Below are positions 16,930 to 26,537 of a DNA stretch of 64,000 nucleotides, piece by piece. The stretch is from an uncultured Lachnospiraceae bacterium. Lineage in GTDB: Bacteria > Bacillota > Clostridia > Lachnospirales > Lachnospiraceae. The notes under the pieces are model-generated. The model was not told the DNA's origin, made no database searches, and was given only the letters and a program-made list of their open reading frames with translations. Position 1 is the stretch's first letter; every line of letters begins with the position of its first letter. The DNA is taken from contig CAJUHH010000007.1 of assembly GCA_910585965.1 (NCBI GenBank), forward strand, positions 62,001-126,000, in the 5' to 3' direction. Position numbers and translations under genes: made by a program.

Positions 16930-17670
16930 ATGTTTCCATATGAATTAGATGTACATACCCATACCGTATCCAGCGGGCATTATACCCATGACACCATCAC
17001 GGACATGGCAAGATGTGCGGCACAATCAGGAATCAAGCTGCTCGGGATCAGCGAACACGGACCGGCCATTCCCCATTCCTGTACGCTTTCCTATTTCAGA
17101 GGCCAGTCCCTGGCCCCCAGCCGCCGCATGGGCATCCATGTATTATACGGCGCGGAAGCCAATATCACAGACCTCTCCGGCAGCCTGGACCTGCCCCGTG
17201 AGATCATGGAAAAATTAGACTACTGCATGGCCGGCATGCACCTCCCCTGCCTTTCCCCAGGCACCGTGCAAGAAAATACAGAAGCCTATATCCATGCCAT
17301 AGAAAATCCATACATCCGCATTATCGCCCACCCCGACGACACCAAATATCCGGTCAATTACCACCGCCTTATGGAAGCCGCCATGGACTGCCGCGTCCTT
17401 TTGGAAATCAACAACAGCTCCCTGGCTCCTGACAGTTATCGCGGGAATTCCAGCCAGACAAAAGAAAACGACCGCGCCATACTGGAACTTTGTCGGAAAT
17501 ACCATTACCCGATACTCCTTTCCAGCGACAGCCACGGCCGCGCCCATATCGGAGACTTCACCCACGCGCTCGCCCTGATCCAGGAAATTAATTTCCCTAA
17601 AGAACTTATCATAAACTACTCGGCGGACAAATTCCTCCGCTTTTTATCCTCAAATACCACTTCTTTTTAG
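16930..17670 (+). CDS. PHP-domain phosphatase (YcdX-like)
   Basis: 246 residues. The PHP metal-binding motifs are all visible: DVHTHT at the N-terminus, ISEHG near residue 41, IAHPDD near residue 135 and SSDSHG near 197. This is the trinuclear-metal phosphoesterase fold of the YcdX group. The physiological substrate is unknown. GGGAGG is placed 8 bases before the ATG. It diverges from the diol dehydratase operon and its promoter overlaps the tandem TTGTTTTTATG repeats, so it may share a regulator with the microcompartment genes. It is followed by a very large palindrome. Confidence 0.85.
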   Translation: MFPYELDVHTHTVSSGHYTHDTITDMARCAAQSGIKLLGISEHGPAIPHSCTLSYFRGQSLAPSRRMGIHVLYGAEANITDLSGSLDLPREIMEKLDYCMAGMHLPCLSPGTVQENTEAYIHAIENPYIRIIAHPDDTKYPVNYHRLMEAAMDCRVLLEINNSSLAPDSYRGNSSQTKENDRAILELCRKYHYPILLSSDSHGRAHIGDFTHALALIQEINFPKELIINYSADKFLRFLSSNTTSF

Positions 17671-17742
17671 AACCATTTTAATGAATCAACACGCTGCAAG
17701 CACGCCACTTATCTCATTGCACGCGGGATCAAAGATGAACCA

Positions 17743-17982
17743 AAGATTCGGGCATCCAAAAATCTGTCCGGCCATGCCGCCCGGCAAAGGCTGCGGAGCA
17801 TATGGCATACACTCTGTTGCACGGGGCATTCCGATGAGCCTCTGAAAACAAAAATCGTGTTCAGCAGAGGCTTCCACGATTTTTAGAGTCTCATCTCCAT
17901 CGTGCAGAAGCCGTGTATGCCATATGCTCCGCAGCCTTTGCCGGGCGGCATGGCCGGACAGATTTTTGGATGCCCGAATCTT
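17743..17982. repeat. Giant palindrome with perfect 70-bp arms
   Basis: Bases 17743-17812 are the exact reverse complement of 17913-17982. The 100-base centre continues the foldback: GATGAGcCTCT (17833-17843) pairs with 17885-17895 with one mismatch, and AAAAATCGTG (17850-17859) pairs perfectly with 17875-17884 around a 15-base loop. The whole 240 bp can form one nearly continuous hairpin or cruciform. It lies between convergent genes (PHP phosphatase and lipoprotein). No transposase, terminal duplication or credible reading frame is seen. The flanks 17671-17742 and 17983-18007 hold nothing recognisable. Confidence 0.95.
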
Positions 17983-18007
17983 CCCCTCTTCCCCTCTCCC
18001 CCTCTTC

Positions 18008-19096
18008 CTACTCTACAAAAACACTATTATACCGATCCACGCATTTCCCAAACACCTCCGTAAAATGCCCGATAGAGCCTAAAGGCGCGCCGGAACCGCT
18101 CAGGTCAAGGGGCTGTCCGCTTTCCACCTGCTTAATCATCCACTCCAGCGCCTGGATCAGGGAATCATACAGTCCGTCAAAAGGACGGGAATTGCTCAAA
18201 GATTCCTTAATCAACTGATTGTTGTCCGCCGTAGCCGCATCCAAGTCGGCAACCACCGCCACCAGCTCATCATGCCAGATCTTTATCTCCGTCAGATCCA
18301 GTTCCGTAATCGTCTCATCCGTGATCCCCTGCTCATAAATCTCATTCAATATCTGTCTGGCGATCGAAAGCCCCCTGCTGGCATTATAAGCGATCAAATC
18401 TCCGTCCTCTTTCATCTGCTCCTCTTCCAGCGCAACTCTCTCTTCCCCCAGTTCGGAAATCGCGTCCATATATGCATATCCGAGGGGCGCAAAGGCATTC
18501 GCCGCTTCATAAATCACCGCATGATATTCCTTTGCTTTCTGGTATTGGTTATCCGCATAGTCGTTGCTCCTGCTGATCGCAAGAAACGTATCCATCAATT
18601 CCCTTAACGGGTCTGCCATCTCTTTTATCAAATCATCCAATTCCCCGTAGGACGGCTCCATATCGGCAAGCAGCAGACAGTCTTCTATGATATCGCTGTT
18701 CTTCCCATAAACCCGGTAGCCATAGGTATATCCGCTGTCCGGCAGCAAAGAAAATTCTTCCGTATAATCCACCACCACAAAATAATAACCGATATCATCC
18801 ATAATATCGATAATGTCATTATTCAATTCCACGTAATAATTATACTTGATCAGATCCATCTCCTCTGAAGATAGCCCCAGATCCTCTTCCCCTCCCTGTT
18901 CTTCTCCTGCGGCATATTCCTCTTCTTCCACGTCCTCTTCTTCAGCCGCATCCTCCGCGTCTTCTGCCATTCCCTGCGCCTCTTCCCCTGCCGCTCTCTT
19001 GGGCGGCGCGCTTCCCGGCGCGGCATCCCCGCAGCCCGGCAGTATCAATCCAAACAATAAAAGAACAGCCAGCCCCTTTTGCAAGTTCCTCTTCAT
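18008..19096 (-). CDS. Acidic lipoprotein, DUF3829-like
   Basis: 362 residues. A signal peptide with the lipobox LILPGC places the lipid-modified Cys at about residue 22, so it is anchored outside the membrane. A low-complexity acidic stretch follows (about residues 35-75, rich in Glu, Ala and Asp) and then a mainly helical domain containing KYNYYVELNNDIID and later RPFDGLYDSLIQALE, which resembles DUF3829. That family has no defined function. GGAGG precedes the ATG. No operon partner: it is convergent with the PHP gene and divergent from the XRE regulator. Confidence 0.75.
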   Translation of the reverse strand: MKRNLQKGLAVLLLFGLILPGCGDAAPGSAPPKRAAGEEAQGMAEDAEDAAEEEDVEEEEYAAGEEQGGEEDLGLSSEEMDLIKYNYYVELNNDIIDIMDDIGYYFVVVDYTEEFSLLPDSGYTYGYRVYGKNSDIIEDCLLLADMEPSYGELDDLIKEMADPLRELMDTFLAISRSNDYADNQYQKAKEYHAVIYEAANAFAPLGYAYMDAISELGEERVALEEEQMKEDGDLIAYNASRGLSIARQILNEIYEQGITDETITELDLTEIKIWHDELVAVVADLDAATADNNQLIKESLSNSRPFDGLYDSLIQALEWMIKQVESGQPLDLSGSGAPLGSIGHFTEVFGKCVDRYNSVFVE

Positions 19097-19242
19097 TCTT
19101 CCGTTCCTCCTTCATCCTCGATTCCGAATCTTTTCTTACAGTGTACCATAAATCCCCATAAAATCCTACCCCTCCTCAGAAATGTTAAAAAAAGGGGCGA
19201 AACTGCAATTTTCCATCGCTGGAATTTTACCCATACATCATT

Positions 19243-19262
19243 TATAATTGGTTCAAACCAAT
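19243..19262 (+). promoter_or_regulatory. -10 box and palindromic operator of the XRE gene
   Basis: TATAAT at 19243-19248 runs into the palindrome ATTGGTT-CA-AACCAAT (19247-19262), 18 bp before the XRE start. The overlap suggests autorepression. The -35 match (TGGAAT, 17 bp upstream) is weak. Confidence 0.55.
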
Positions 19263-19279
19263 CAAAGGAGGCAGTAATT

Positions 19280-19729
19280 ATGAGTTTAGGGAACAATCTT
19301 TTCCATGCACGGAAAAAAAGCGGCCTGTCGCAGGAAGAAGTTGCTGAAAAGCTGGGAGTCAGCAGACAGACGATCTCCAAATGGGAGCTCGATGAAACTC
19401 TTCCAGATATACGCCAGTCGAAGCATTTATCTGCTCTATACCATCTGACCCTGGATGAATTAATCGATTACGATATGGATATGAAAGAGATTGAGCGGCT
19501 GATCGAAAATACAAGCGAAGAAGCGGGGCAAAAAATTGACTGGACAAACGTATGGGGGAAGAAATACCCCGTATTAACGACTTACCAGGAACGAGTTGAT
19601 GTTGGCGATTACGCCGACAGAATAAAAGAATTGCTTGACAGCCTGAAAACCCGGTATGGCTATAACGATTTGGATGCCATGTTAGTGCTCAAAGATATTC
19701 TAGCGCACGCATGGAACAGCGGGGAATAG
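19280..19729 (+). CDS. XRE-family transcriptional regulator
   Basis: 149 residues from the ATG at 19280 (AAGGAGG 8 bases upstream); the longer frame to the left has no start signal. Residues 5-58 form a Cro/CI-type helix-turn-helix (KKSGLSQEEVAEKLGVSRQ then TISKWE). The remaining 90 residues contain no known sensor domain, only charged helical segments. A palindrome over its -10 box suggests self-regulation. Target genes are unknown; neighbours on both sides run in the opposite direction. Confidence 0.88.
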   Translation: MSLGNNLFHARKKSGLSQEEVAEKLGVSRQTISKWELDETLPDIRQSKHLSALYHLTLDELIDYDMDMKEIERLIENTSEEAGQKIDWTNVWGKKYPVLTTYQERVDVGDYADRIKELLDSLKTRYGYNDLDAMLVLKDILAHAWNSGE

Positions 19730-19752
19730 GAAGGCCGAGCCGGCCCTATTCC
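19723..19752. terminator. Hairpin shared by two convergent stop codons
   Basis: GGAATAGG pairs with CCTATTCC, and GC-rich bases inside (GGCCGAGCCGGCC) extend the stem. It spans the stop of the XRE gene and the stop of the antiterminator gene, so it may end both transcripts, although T-tracts are absent. Confidence 0.5.
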
Positions 19753-20570
19753 TCCGAAACCCTCTGTATATGCATCGCCAGATACCCGATCTCCACTTCA
19801 TCCAAGGGTTTCTTCAAATACTTCTCCAAATGTCCGCATACTGTCGCTGCCAGCCGGAAGGCATCCGGGAATTTCTCTGCCATATAATCGTTCATATTCA
19901 GCTTCAGCTTTTCCCCCTTTACTGCCCGGGCAGCCATATACCGGACATGGTTCATCAGCCGGTTATAGGAAAGGGACATGGTATCGATCTCCATGCCCGT
20001 TTCCTCTTCCACCAGCTGGATACATTCCCTGACCGTCCTGGCGATCTGCATGGACAGCGCCACATTTTCATCCTCGATCGCGGAATGGATATGCAGGGCG
20101 ATATAACCGATCTCATGCTCATCGATCTCCACATCCAGCCTATCCTTTAAAATAGGCCCTACGCGCTGCGCTGTCTTATACTCCATATGGAACAGCGCCC
20201 GGATATCCTCGGTCAAAGGGTTGCTGATCTGCTCCTGGTTTCTAATCCGCTTTACCGCATATGCGATATGGTCCGCCATGGGGAAAAGAATCGCCCAGTC
20301 GATTTTGCCAAAAATCCGCTCGCTCTCTTTTAATATCTGTTCTGAAATCTCTAAGAAAACCGGATCAACGCTTTTTACCAGCTCCGCCGCCGGCCCCCGC
20401 TGGGTCTGCTCATAAAGGGAGTACACCGTACAATCCTCCGGGGCCTCAATCCTCTCGCTGACCTTCTTCCCAAAGCCGATTCCCTTTCCAATTAAAAGAT
20501 ATTCCTGATTGTCATCCATTCCAATGCCAATCAACGTATTATGGTTCAATACCTTCTTTACTCTGAACAT
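19746..20570 (-). CDS. glcT: PRD-type transcriptional antiterminator (GlcT/LicT family)
   Basis: 274 residues. Residues 1-58 form the co-antiterminator RNA-binding domain (KKVLNHNTLIG, GKGIGFGKKVSERI), followed by two PTS regulation domains with their paired histidines (MADHIAYAVKRI and EIGYIALHIHSAI in PRD1; NRLMNHVRYMA and EIGYLAMHIQRV in PRD2). Phosphorylation of these histidines by the PTS controls dimerisation. It lies 46 bp downstream of the glucose-type PTS gene, whose leader carries a matching RAT and terminator, so it very likely controls that gene. The name GlcT rests on this context. Confidence 0.9.
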   Translation of the reverse strand: MFRVKKVLNHNTLIGIGMDDNQEYLLIGKGIGFGKKVSERIEAPEDCTVYSLYEQTQRGPAAELVKSVDPVFLEISEQILKESERIFGKIDWAILFPMADHIAYAVKRIRNQEQISNPLTEDIRALFHMEYKTAQRVGPILKDRLDVEIDEHEIGYIALHIHSAIEDENVALSMQIARTVRECIQLVEEETGMEIDTMSLSYNRLMNHVRYMAARAVKGEKLKLNMNDYMAEKFPDAFRLAATVCGHLEKYLKKPLDEVEIGYLAMHIQRVSEE

Positions 20571-20616
20571 GCTTCTTTATCCCCCGCAAACCATCCGGCC
20601 ATTTTTCCATCAGGAT

Positions 20617-22767
20617 TTATTCTTCATAAGTATCAATCGCCAGCAAAGCTTCCCCTGCTTCTATGCTGCCGCTCTTCAGCAGACGGACTTTCTGGTTGTC
20701 GGCAAGCTCGGTACACAACACAGGAGAGGCCAGCGAAGGCGCGTTGTTCTTCAGGTATTCCAGATCCAGCTTCATCAGCGCATCGCCTTTCTTTACCTTA
20801 TCCCCGTCCTTTACCAATACTTCAAATCCTTTTCCTCCCAGATTCACCGTATCGATGCCCATATGGAGCAGCAATGCAGTTCCCTCCGATGTTTCAAAGC
20901 CAATGGCATGTTTCGTATCGAATACAAAGCTGACTTCCCCGTCTGCCGGCGCGTATACCGTCGCCTCCCCGGGAACGACCATCGCTCCGTCTCCCATCAT
21001 CCTTCCTGCAAAAGCTTCATCCGGGGCCTCGGAAATATCTGCCGCTGTTCCTTTCACAGGACTGCAGACCGTTTCCGTCTTCACTACCCTGCCCGCCAGT
21101 TTTTCCCCGGCAGCCGACACCGCCCCGCTGTTGCCGTCTTCATGACTGCCCGGCACATACTCTTCTTCCGGCGCAGTTTCCAGATAATCCTCCAGATTGG
21201 ATTTGATCACTGTCACCCTGGGGCCGTAAATTACCTGCACTCCGTTTCCTTTATGGACTACGCCGGATGCCCCGGTAGACTTTAATAAATTATCGTCCAC
21301 TAATTCGGATTTATGAACCGTGCAGCGCAGTCTTGTGGCGCAGCAGTCCACATCCGAAATATTTTTCTTTCCTCCAAGCCCCCTGCAGATAGAAGCGGAC
21401 AATGCGTCTTCCTCTGAAGCTGCACTTCCTGAAGCCGCACCCTTTTTGCGGGCATCCACATCGCTCCTGCGGTACAGCTTCACTTCTTCGCTGTCGTCAC
21501 GTCCAGGCGTCTTCAGATCCATTTTTTGAATGAGGAAAGCAAACAGGAAATAATAAACAACAAAATATACCACTCCCACTGCCACGATCCAAATCCAGCT
21601 TGTTTTTGCGTTCCCTTGCAGAATGCCGAACAGGAACATGTCGATTAGACCTCCGGAAAAAGTCATGCCCACGCCAACGCCGCATATATGCATCAACATA
21701 TATGCCGCCCCGGCAAAAATACAATGAACCACATACAAAATGGGCGCTACGAATAAAAAGGTGAATTCCAGCGGCTCGGTAATACCCGTCAGCATGGAAG
21801 TCAGCGCTGCGGACAGCAAGAGTCCCGCCACCGCTTTTTTCTTTTCCGGTTTTGCCACTTTATACATTGCCAGAGCAGCTCCCGGAAGGCCGAAGATCAT
21901 AAGCGGGAATTTGCCCGACATAAACCTGGTTGCGGATACCGCAAAATGCTCCACCGAAGGATCGGCAAGCTGGGCGAAAAAGATATTCTGCGCGCCTTCC
22001 ACCATGCGGCCTCCGACTTCCATCGTGCCGCCCAGCGCGGTCTGCCAGAACGGAAGGTAAAATACATGATGCAGGCCGAACGGGATCAGGGCGCGTTCCA
22101 TCAATCCATAAATCCATGTCCCCGCATACCCGGACTGCAGCACCACGCCGCCGACCGCATAAATCCCCTGCTGAATCACAGGCCATATAAAGAACATCAG
22201 AATGCCCACCACCGTATAAGCGAGTCCGCACACGATCGGCACGAATCTTGTTCCTCCAAAGAAAGAAAGCACCTGGGGAAGTTCAATCTTATAAAACCGA
22301 TTATGCAGCGCCGCTACGCCAAGGCCTACGATAATGCCTCCGAATACACCCATCTGCAGCGAAGTAATGCCTACCACCGATGTGGTTGCCCCTTCGAGCA
22401 TAGCTTCCGTCCCTCCATGGTTCGTAATCATCGCTCCGATGGACGCATGCATAATAAAAAACGCGATGGCCGCCGACAGAGCCGCTACTTCCTTTTCCTT
22501 TTTTGCCATGCCGATCGCTACGCCCATAGCGAAAATAATCGGCAGATTGGCAAAAACAATATCCCCTGCGGCGCTCATGACCTGCAAAATAGCATTTAAA
22601 AATGTTCCGGGGCCCATAATCCCCATCAACCCATAGGTTTCCAGCATCGTTTCATTGGTAAACGAGCCTCCCACGCCGAGCAGCAAGCCCGCTACCGGCA
22701 GAATCGCGATTGGCAGCATAAAAGATCGTCCCACGCGCTGCAATACGCCAAAAATTTTGTCTTTCAT
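20617..22767 (-). CDS. ptsG: PTS glucose-type permease, EIICBA
   Basis: 716 residues in the order IIC (1-405, about ten membrane helices, starting GVLQRVGRSFMLPIAILPVAG), IIB (about 450-530, phospho-cysteine in DVDCCATRLRC) and IIA (about 560-716, active-site His in LLLHMGIDTV). It imports and phosphorylates glucose, or N-acetylglucosamine or a related hexose; the IIC signature GITEPLEFTF is present, but specificity cannot be fixed from sequence alone. GGAGGG precedes the ATG. Expression should depend on antitermination in the 5' leader by the product of the downstream PRD gene. Confidence 0.93.
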   Translation of the reverse strand: MKDKIFGVLQRVGRSFMLPIAILPVAGLLLGVGGSFTNETMLETYGLMGIMGPGTFLNAILQVMSAAGDIVFANLPIIFAMGVAIGMAKKEKEVAALSAAIAFFIMHASIGAMITNHGGTEAMLEGATTSVVGITSLQMGVFGGIIVGLGVAALHNRFYKIELPQVLSFFGGTRFVPIVCGLAYTVVGILMFFIWPVIQQGIYAVGGVVLQSGYAGTWIYGLMERALIPFGLHHVFYLPFWQTALGGTMEVGGRMVEGAQNIFFAQLADPSVEHFAVSATRFMSGKFPLMIFGLPGAALAMYKVAKPEKKKAVAGLLLSAALTSMLTGITEPLEFTFLFVAPILYVVHCIFAGAAYMLMHICGVGVGMTFSGGLIDMFLFGILQGNAKTSWIWIVAVGVVYFVVYYFLFAFLIQKMDLKTPGRDDSEEVKLYRRSDVDARKKGAASGSAASEEDALSASICRGLGGKKNISDVDCCATRLRCTVHKSELVDDNLLKSTGASGVVHKGNGVQVIYGPRVTVIKSNLEDYLETAPEEEYVPGSHEDGNSGAVSAAGEKLAGRVVKTETVCSPVKGTAADISEAPDEAFAGRMMGDGAMVVPGEATVYAPADGEVSFVFDTKHAIGFETSEGTALLLHMGIDTVNLGGKGFEVLVKDGDKVKKGDALMKLDLEYLKNNAPSLASPVLCTELADNQKVRLLKSGSIEAGEALLAIDTYEE

Positions 22768-22801
22768 AACGATATCCCTCCTGCTTGATTTATATTTTGA
22801 T

Positions 22802-22855
22802 AAAAAAAAGCATTAACATGCATAAACACTCTTAAAATTTATGCATAGTTAATGC
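22802..22855 (-). terminator. Leader terminator of the glucose PTS gene (antitermination target)
   Basis: On the minus strand an imperfect 18-bp stem (GCATTAACTATGCATAAA and its complement, one mismatch) is followed by eight T residues (22809-22802), 34 bp before the ptsG ATG. It is a strong intrinsic terminator inside the leader. Confidence 0.88.
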
Positions 22856-22877
22856 CTGCTTACCAGTTACATACTAT
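22846..22877 (-). promoter_or_regulatory. Ribonucleic antiterminator (RAT) site
   Basis: Read on the minus strand, ATGTAACTGGTAAGCAGGC overlaps the left arm of the leader terminator. It matches the LicT/SacY/GlcT RAT pattern (GTTACTG, short spacer, GCAGGCA). Formation of this hairpin with bound antiterminator would prevent the terminator. Confidence 0.75.
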
Positions 22878-22976
22878 GTAATACCTTATCCGCCTTCTTT
22901 CAAAAACCGATAACGTATACGTATATGAAGTTTATTTCTCCGCCTGACTTTTTGCTTCCACACTCAGGCTATATAA

Positions 22977-23005
22977 AAATTAACATTATAACAATCATTT
23001 GTCAA
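22977..23005 (-). promoter_or_regulatory. Putative promoter of the glucose PTS gene
   Basis: TTGACA (23005-23000) with TAATTT 17 bp downstream, preceded by TG, on the minus strand. This leaves a leader of about 200 bases carrying the RAT and terminator. The -10 is weak. Confidence 0.45.
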
Positions 23006-23060
23006 GATATCCCAGCAAAAAAGAAGAAAAAACAGACCGCACTTTTCGACGCGCCTGCGA

Positions 23061-26000
23061 TCAGCCCAAAAACTGCTGCAGCACCGATATAAAAATATCC
23101 ATATCCAAAGGTTTTGCAATATGGGCATTCATGCCATTCTTTAAGGCCGCTTCCTTATCTTCTTCCAGCGCATTCGCCGTCATGGCGATAATCGGCAGAT
23201 CCTTCACATCTTTCCTGGGCAGCGCGCGGATCGTCCTGGTCGCTTCATAGCCATCCATAATCGGCATCTGCACATCCATTAAAACCACGTCGTAATAATT
23301 TTCTTCCGATTCCCTTACCATCGCCACCGCGTCGGTTCCGTCCGGCGCCGACTCAACAACGAATCCCGCTTCCGTCAGGATTACCTCTGCGATCTCACGG
23401 TTTAATTCGATATCCTCTACAAGAAGAACCCTCTTCCCGTTAAAATCGGCCAGCGTCCATGCCGCCGCCTCTTCTTCTTTATCCATCATATTATTAGCCG
23501 CCAGCAGCGCAGATTTCAGATCCGACATGAAAAGCGGTTTCGCACAAAATGCGGTGACGCCCGCCTCCCGCGCTTCCTCCTCGATGTCCGACCAGTCATA
23601 GGCTGTCAGGATAATGATCGGCGCCTCTTCCCCGACGACGCTTCTGATCTTCCTTGCCGTTTCCACTCCGCTCGTTTCCGGCATCTGCCAGTCTATGATA
23701 TAAGTATGGTAAGAATCGCCTTCCTCATAGGCCAATTTCGCCCGGTATGCCGCTTCCCTGCCGGATGTCGTCCATTCGGAACGCATGCCGATCTGCTTCA
23801 GCATTTTGCTGACGCTGTCACAAACATTGAAATCATCATCCACCACCAATGCCCGGAGGCCTTGCAGCTCCTTGATCTGTGCCGCATTCTTTTCGATATC
23901 CTGCAATTTAAGGCCCAGTTCCACCGTAAATACGCTGCCTTTGCCGATTTCGCTCTCCACAAAGATCGTGCCGTTCATCATCTCGACAATATTTTTCGTA
24001 ATCGCCATGCCCAGCCCTGTCCCCTGAATGCCGGACTGGGTGGCTGTCGCCTCCCTTTCAAACGGTTCAAAAATATGATCCACAAAATCACGGGACATAC
24101 CCACGCCATTGTCCTTTATGATAAAAGTGTAGTCCCCGTATCCATGACGGAACGTCGTTTTCTGCATAATACGGAATGTAATAGTTCCTCCGGCCGGCGT
24201 ATACTTCACCGCATTGCTGAGCAGGTTGATAAACACCTGGTTCAGCTTCAGGGCATCTGCGATCACGTCCTCATTCGCAACTTCAAACGTATCAATAAAC
24301 AGCTCCAGCTGCTTTGCCTTCACCTGGGGCTGGATGATATTGACCAGATTGTGCATCAGCTCGGAAATATTGCATTCCTGCTCTTTGATCTGCACTTTTC
24401 CGCTTTCGATCCTGCTCATATCGAGGATATCATTGATCAGGCTGAGCAAATGGTTGCTGGAGGAAAGAACCTTCTGCAGGCAGTCCCTGACCTGTTCCTT
24501 GTTATCGATATGGCTGGCTGCAATCGTTGCAAACCCTATAATCGCATTCATAGGCGTACGGATATCGTGGGACATATTGGAAAGGAAGGTGGTCTTCGCC
24601 CGGTTGGCATGCTGCGCCTGCATCAGCGCATCCTGCAAAGCCTGTGTCTGCTCCCTCTGTTTCCTCACACTTTCCGTAATTTCCTTTATCACTACCATGA
24701 CCATAATATCGTCGGTATCGTCATCCCATGTCATAATAAAAGTCTGGCGGACGCACATCTGCCCTTCATGGGCGTCTTTCCCCCAATATTCCACCGACAC
24801 CTCCGCGTCGCCCTGCTCAAAATGTTCCTTCAAATGTTCTATATTTACCTCGGCGTTATATTCCTCCATAGACTCTTCCAGCACATACTGCCTGCTCCGC
24901 TCCATCCATTCGGAAGCCTTGCAGGGCGCTTGTAATCCAACCCTCTCCAGCAGCGATATCTTTTTCCCGCCGATGATACGGACGATATCCTCTTCCACCA
25001 GATCTTTTGTCAGATTAAACTCATACGTACAAATCGCGTTGGAAGAAATCGCGATTCGATACTGCCTCTCTTTGCGGTTCGCCAGGGACATTTCCGCCTG
25101 GATACGCATTTCCTTTTCCTTTACTTCCGTAATATTCTGGCGGGTAAACAATACTTTGCTCGCCCTGCCGTCCTTTCTTTCCAGGCAGATCGCGTTCACG
25201 TGTTCCCACTCCGCCTGTCCGTCCCGGCGCACATGGCACTCAAGGCGCAGGTCGTTCTGCTCATCCAGCGCTTCGATCACAGCCTCCTTTGTCACTTGCC
25301 CGGCCAGTTCTTCCCCTTCCTCCTCTTCTACCAATATGGAGCAAAGATGTTTTGTAAAATCTTCATACCGGCCCTGAACTTCCAATCCAATGCCTTCCGG
25401 TTTTGTTCCCGCCAGATACTGGTAGGTATCCTTTTCAAAATCCACCATGACAAAGCGGTTGAACAAAGTATTGACGCCGCTGATAATATAACCCATTTCC
25501 CGGTTTTCCTGTTCCAGCAGTTTCCTTTCCCGTCCCGCGCGGATCAAAAGGATAATAATATAAATGACAAACATCCCGATCAGCATGGTTTCCAGCTGCA
25601 TTCCTACCCGGTTCCCTGCGTTTATCATGCTCTGCGTCACATTTTTCGGGAAGACCTGTACAAGGACATACTGGCTTTCGGGAAGATACATCACGCAGAT
25701 ATTGTCCGTTTTGCTGTCCGAACTGCATATAAAGGAACCTTCCCCTCCATTCTCGAAGATAGCCCTCGCGCCGGCCGCCGTATCCGCATCGATCACGCCG
25801 GATGACAGCAGCAGATCCAGCAAGTCTCCTTCATACGCTTTCCCATTCGAGCTGGCGATCATCCGCCCGTCCGGCATGCATAAATATACATCCGCTGCTT
25901 CTCCAAAATAAGTGGTGGAAAGCATATTTTTCAAATATTCCTCCGCCAGATAGGTTCCTCTGATCACGCCGACCACTTCATCTTCATAATGTATCGGCGC

Positions 26001-26462
26001 ATAAAAACTAATCATCGTTTCGTCAAAAAATTTGGAATCAAAAACAACGGTGACTCCCTTCTCCCCTTTTATGCCATTGAGATAATAATCTCTCGTGGAC
26101 GCGTCTGCCGTCCGTCCGTCGGAAGAGTAATTCATCCCGTCCATATCCGTAAACAGGCAGGCATCGAACCATGTATTTTTTTCGATCTCCTCCAGCATCT
26201 GGGCGCTGATTTCCGGCCCCGTCAGGCTCTTATCCAGAAAATATGTATAAGTATCGATCAAATTCAGCGCACTTTTCAGCTCATCATCAATCCTGACAGC
26301 CATCTGCCGCGCCGAATCCATCGCGTAATTTTTATTTTGCTCGCTGATCCGTTTCTTGTTCTGCACGGCATACCATTGAAATAACGCAATGACTGCCGCC
26401 ATAAGAACAAATATATAAATAAACTGTTGCAGCGACTTCTTCCCTCTCGTCAATATTTTCAC
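23061..26462 (-). CDS. Hybrid sensor histidine kinase with dCache sensor and two receiver domains
   Basis: 1133 residues. A membrane helix (about 12-31) is followed by an extracellular Cache-type sensor (about 35-285) and a second helix (about 290-310). PAS-like segments lie at about 340-600. Next are the HisKA dimerisation domain (SNMSHDIRTPMNAIIG, phospho-His), the HATPase domain (KDNGVGM, GTGLGMAI) and two receivers: the first with IIDWQMPETSG, the second with VLMDVQMPIMDG, both keeping the phospho-Asp. No HPt domain is attached. Start is GTG, with GGAGG 9 bases upstream. No partner regulator is adjacent; output may pass through a separate phosphotransfer protein. Ligand unknown. Confidence 0.92.
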   Translation of the reverse strand: MKILTRGKKSLQQFIYIFVLMAAVIALFQWYAVQNKKRISEQNKNYAMDSARQMAVRIDDELKSALNLIDTYTYFLDKSLTGPEISAQMLEEIEKNTWFDACLFTDMDGMNYSSDGRTADASTRDYYLNGIKGEKGVTVVFDSKFFDETMISFYAPIHYEDEVVGVIRGTYLAEEYLKNMLSTTYFGEAADVYLCMPDGRMIASSNGKAYEGDLLDLLLSSGVIDADTAAGARAIFENGGEGSFICSSDSKTDNICVMYLPESQYVLVQVFPKNVTQSMINAGNRVGMQLETMLIGMFVIYIIILLIRAGRERKLLEQENREMGYIISGVNTLFNRFVMVDFEKDTYQYLAGTKPEGIGLEVQGRYEDFTKHLCSILVEEEEGEELAGQVTKEAVIEALDEQNDLRLECHVRRDGQAEWEHVNAICLERKDGRASKVLFTRQNITEVKEKEMRIQAEMSLANRKERQYRIAISSNAICTYEFNLTKDLVEEDIVRIIGGKKISLLERVGLQAPCKASEWMERSRQYVLEESMEEYNAEVNIEHLKEHFEQGDAEVSVEYWGKDAHEGQMCVRQTFIMTWDDDTDDIMVMVVIKEITESVRKQREQTQALQDALMQAQHANRAKTTFLSNMSHDIRTPMNAIIGFATIAASHIDNKEQVRDCLQKVLSSSNHLLSLINDILDMSRIESGKVQIKEQECNISELMHNLVNIIQPQVKAKQLELFIDTFEVANEDVIADALKLNQVFINLLSNAVKYTPAGGTITFRIMQKTTFRHGYGDYTFIIKDNGVGMSRDFVDHIFEPFEREATATQSGIQGTGLGMAITKNIVEMMNGTIFVESEIGKGSVFTVELGLKLQDIEKNAAQIKELQGLRALVVDDDFNVCDSVSKMLKQIGMRSEWTTSGREAAYRAKLAYEEGDSYHTYIIDWQMPETSGVETARKIRSVVGEEAPIIILTAYDWSDIEEEAREAGVTAFCAKPLFMSDLKSALLAANNMMDKEEEAAAWTLADFNGKRVLLVEDIELNREIAEVILTEAGFVVESAPDGTDAVAMVRESEENYYDVVLMDVQMPIMDGYEATRTIRALPRKDVKDLPIIAMTANALEEDKEAALKNGMNAHIAKPLDMDIFISVLQQFLG

Positions 26463-26537
26463 CAGGCGCTCCCTCCTTCAACATTTTATCCAATCATACT
26501 ACGAGCGCCTTTGCAAGTCAACAGCCAGCAGCGCTTC

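Noticed and set aside
23706..24935. 409-residue plus-strand frame inside the hybrid kinase gene
   Set aside because: Composition is that of an antisense shadow (rich in His, Arg, Leu); the kinase on the other strand is intact.
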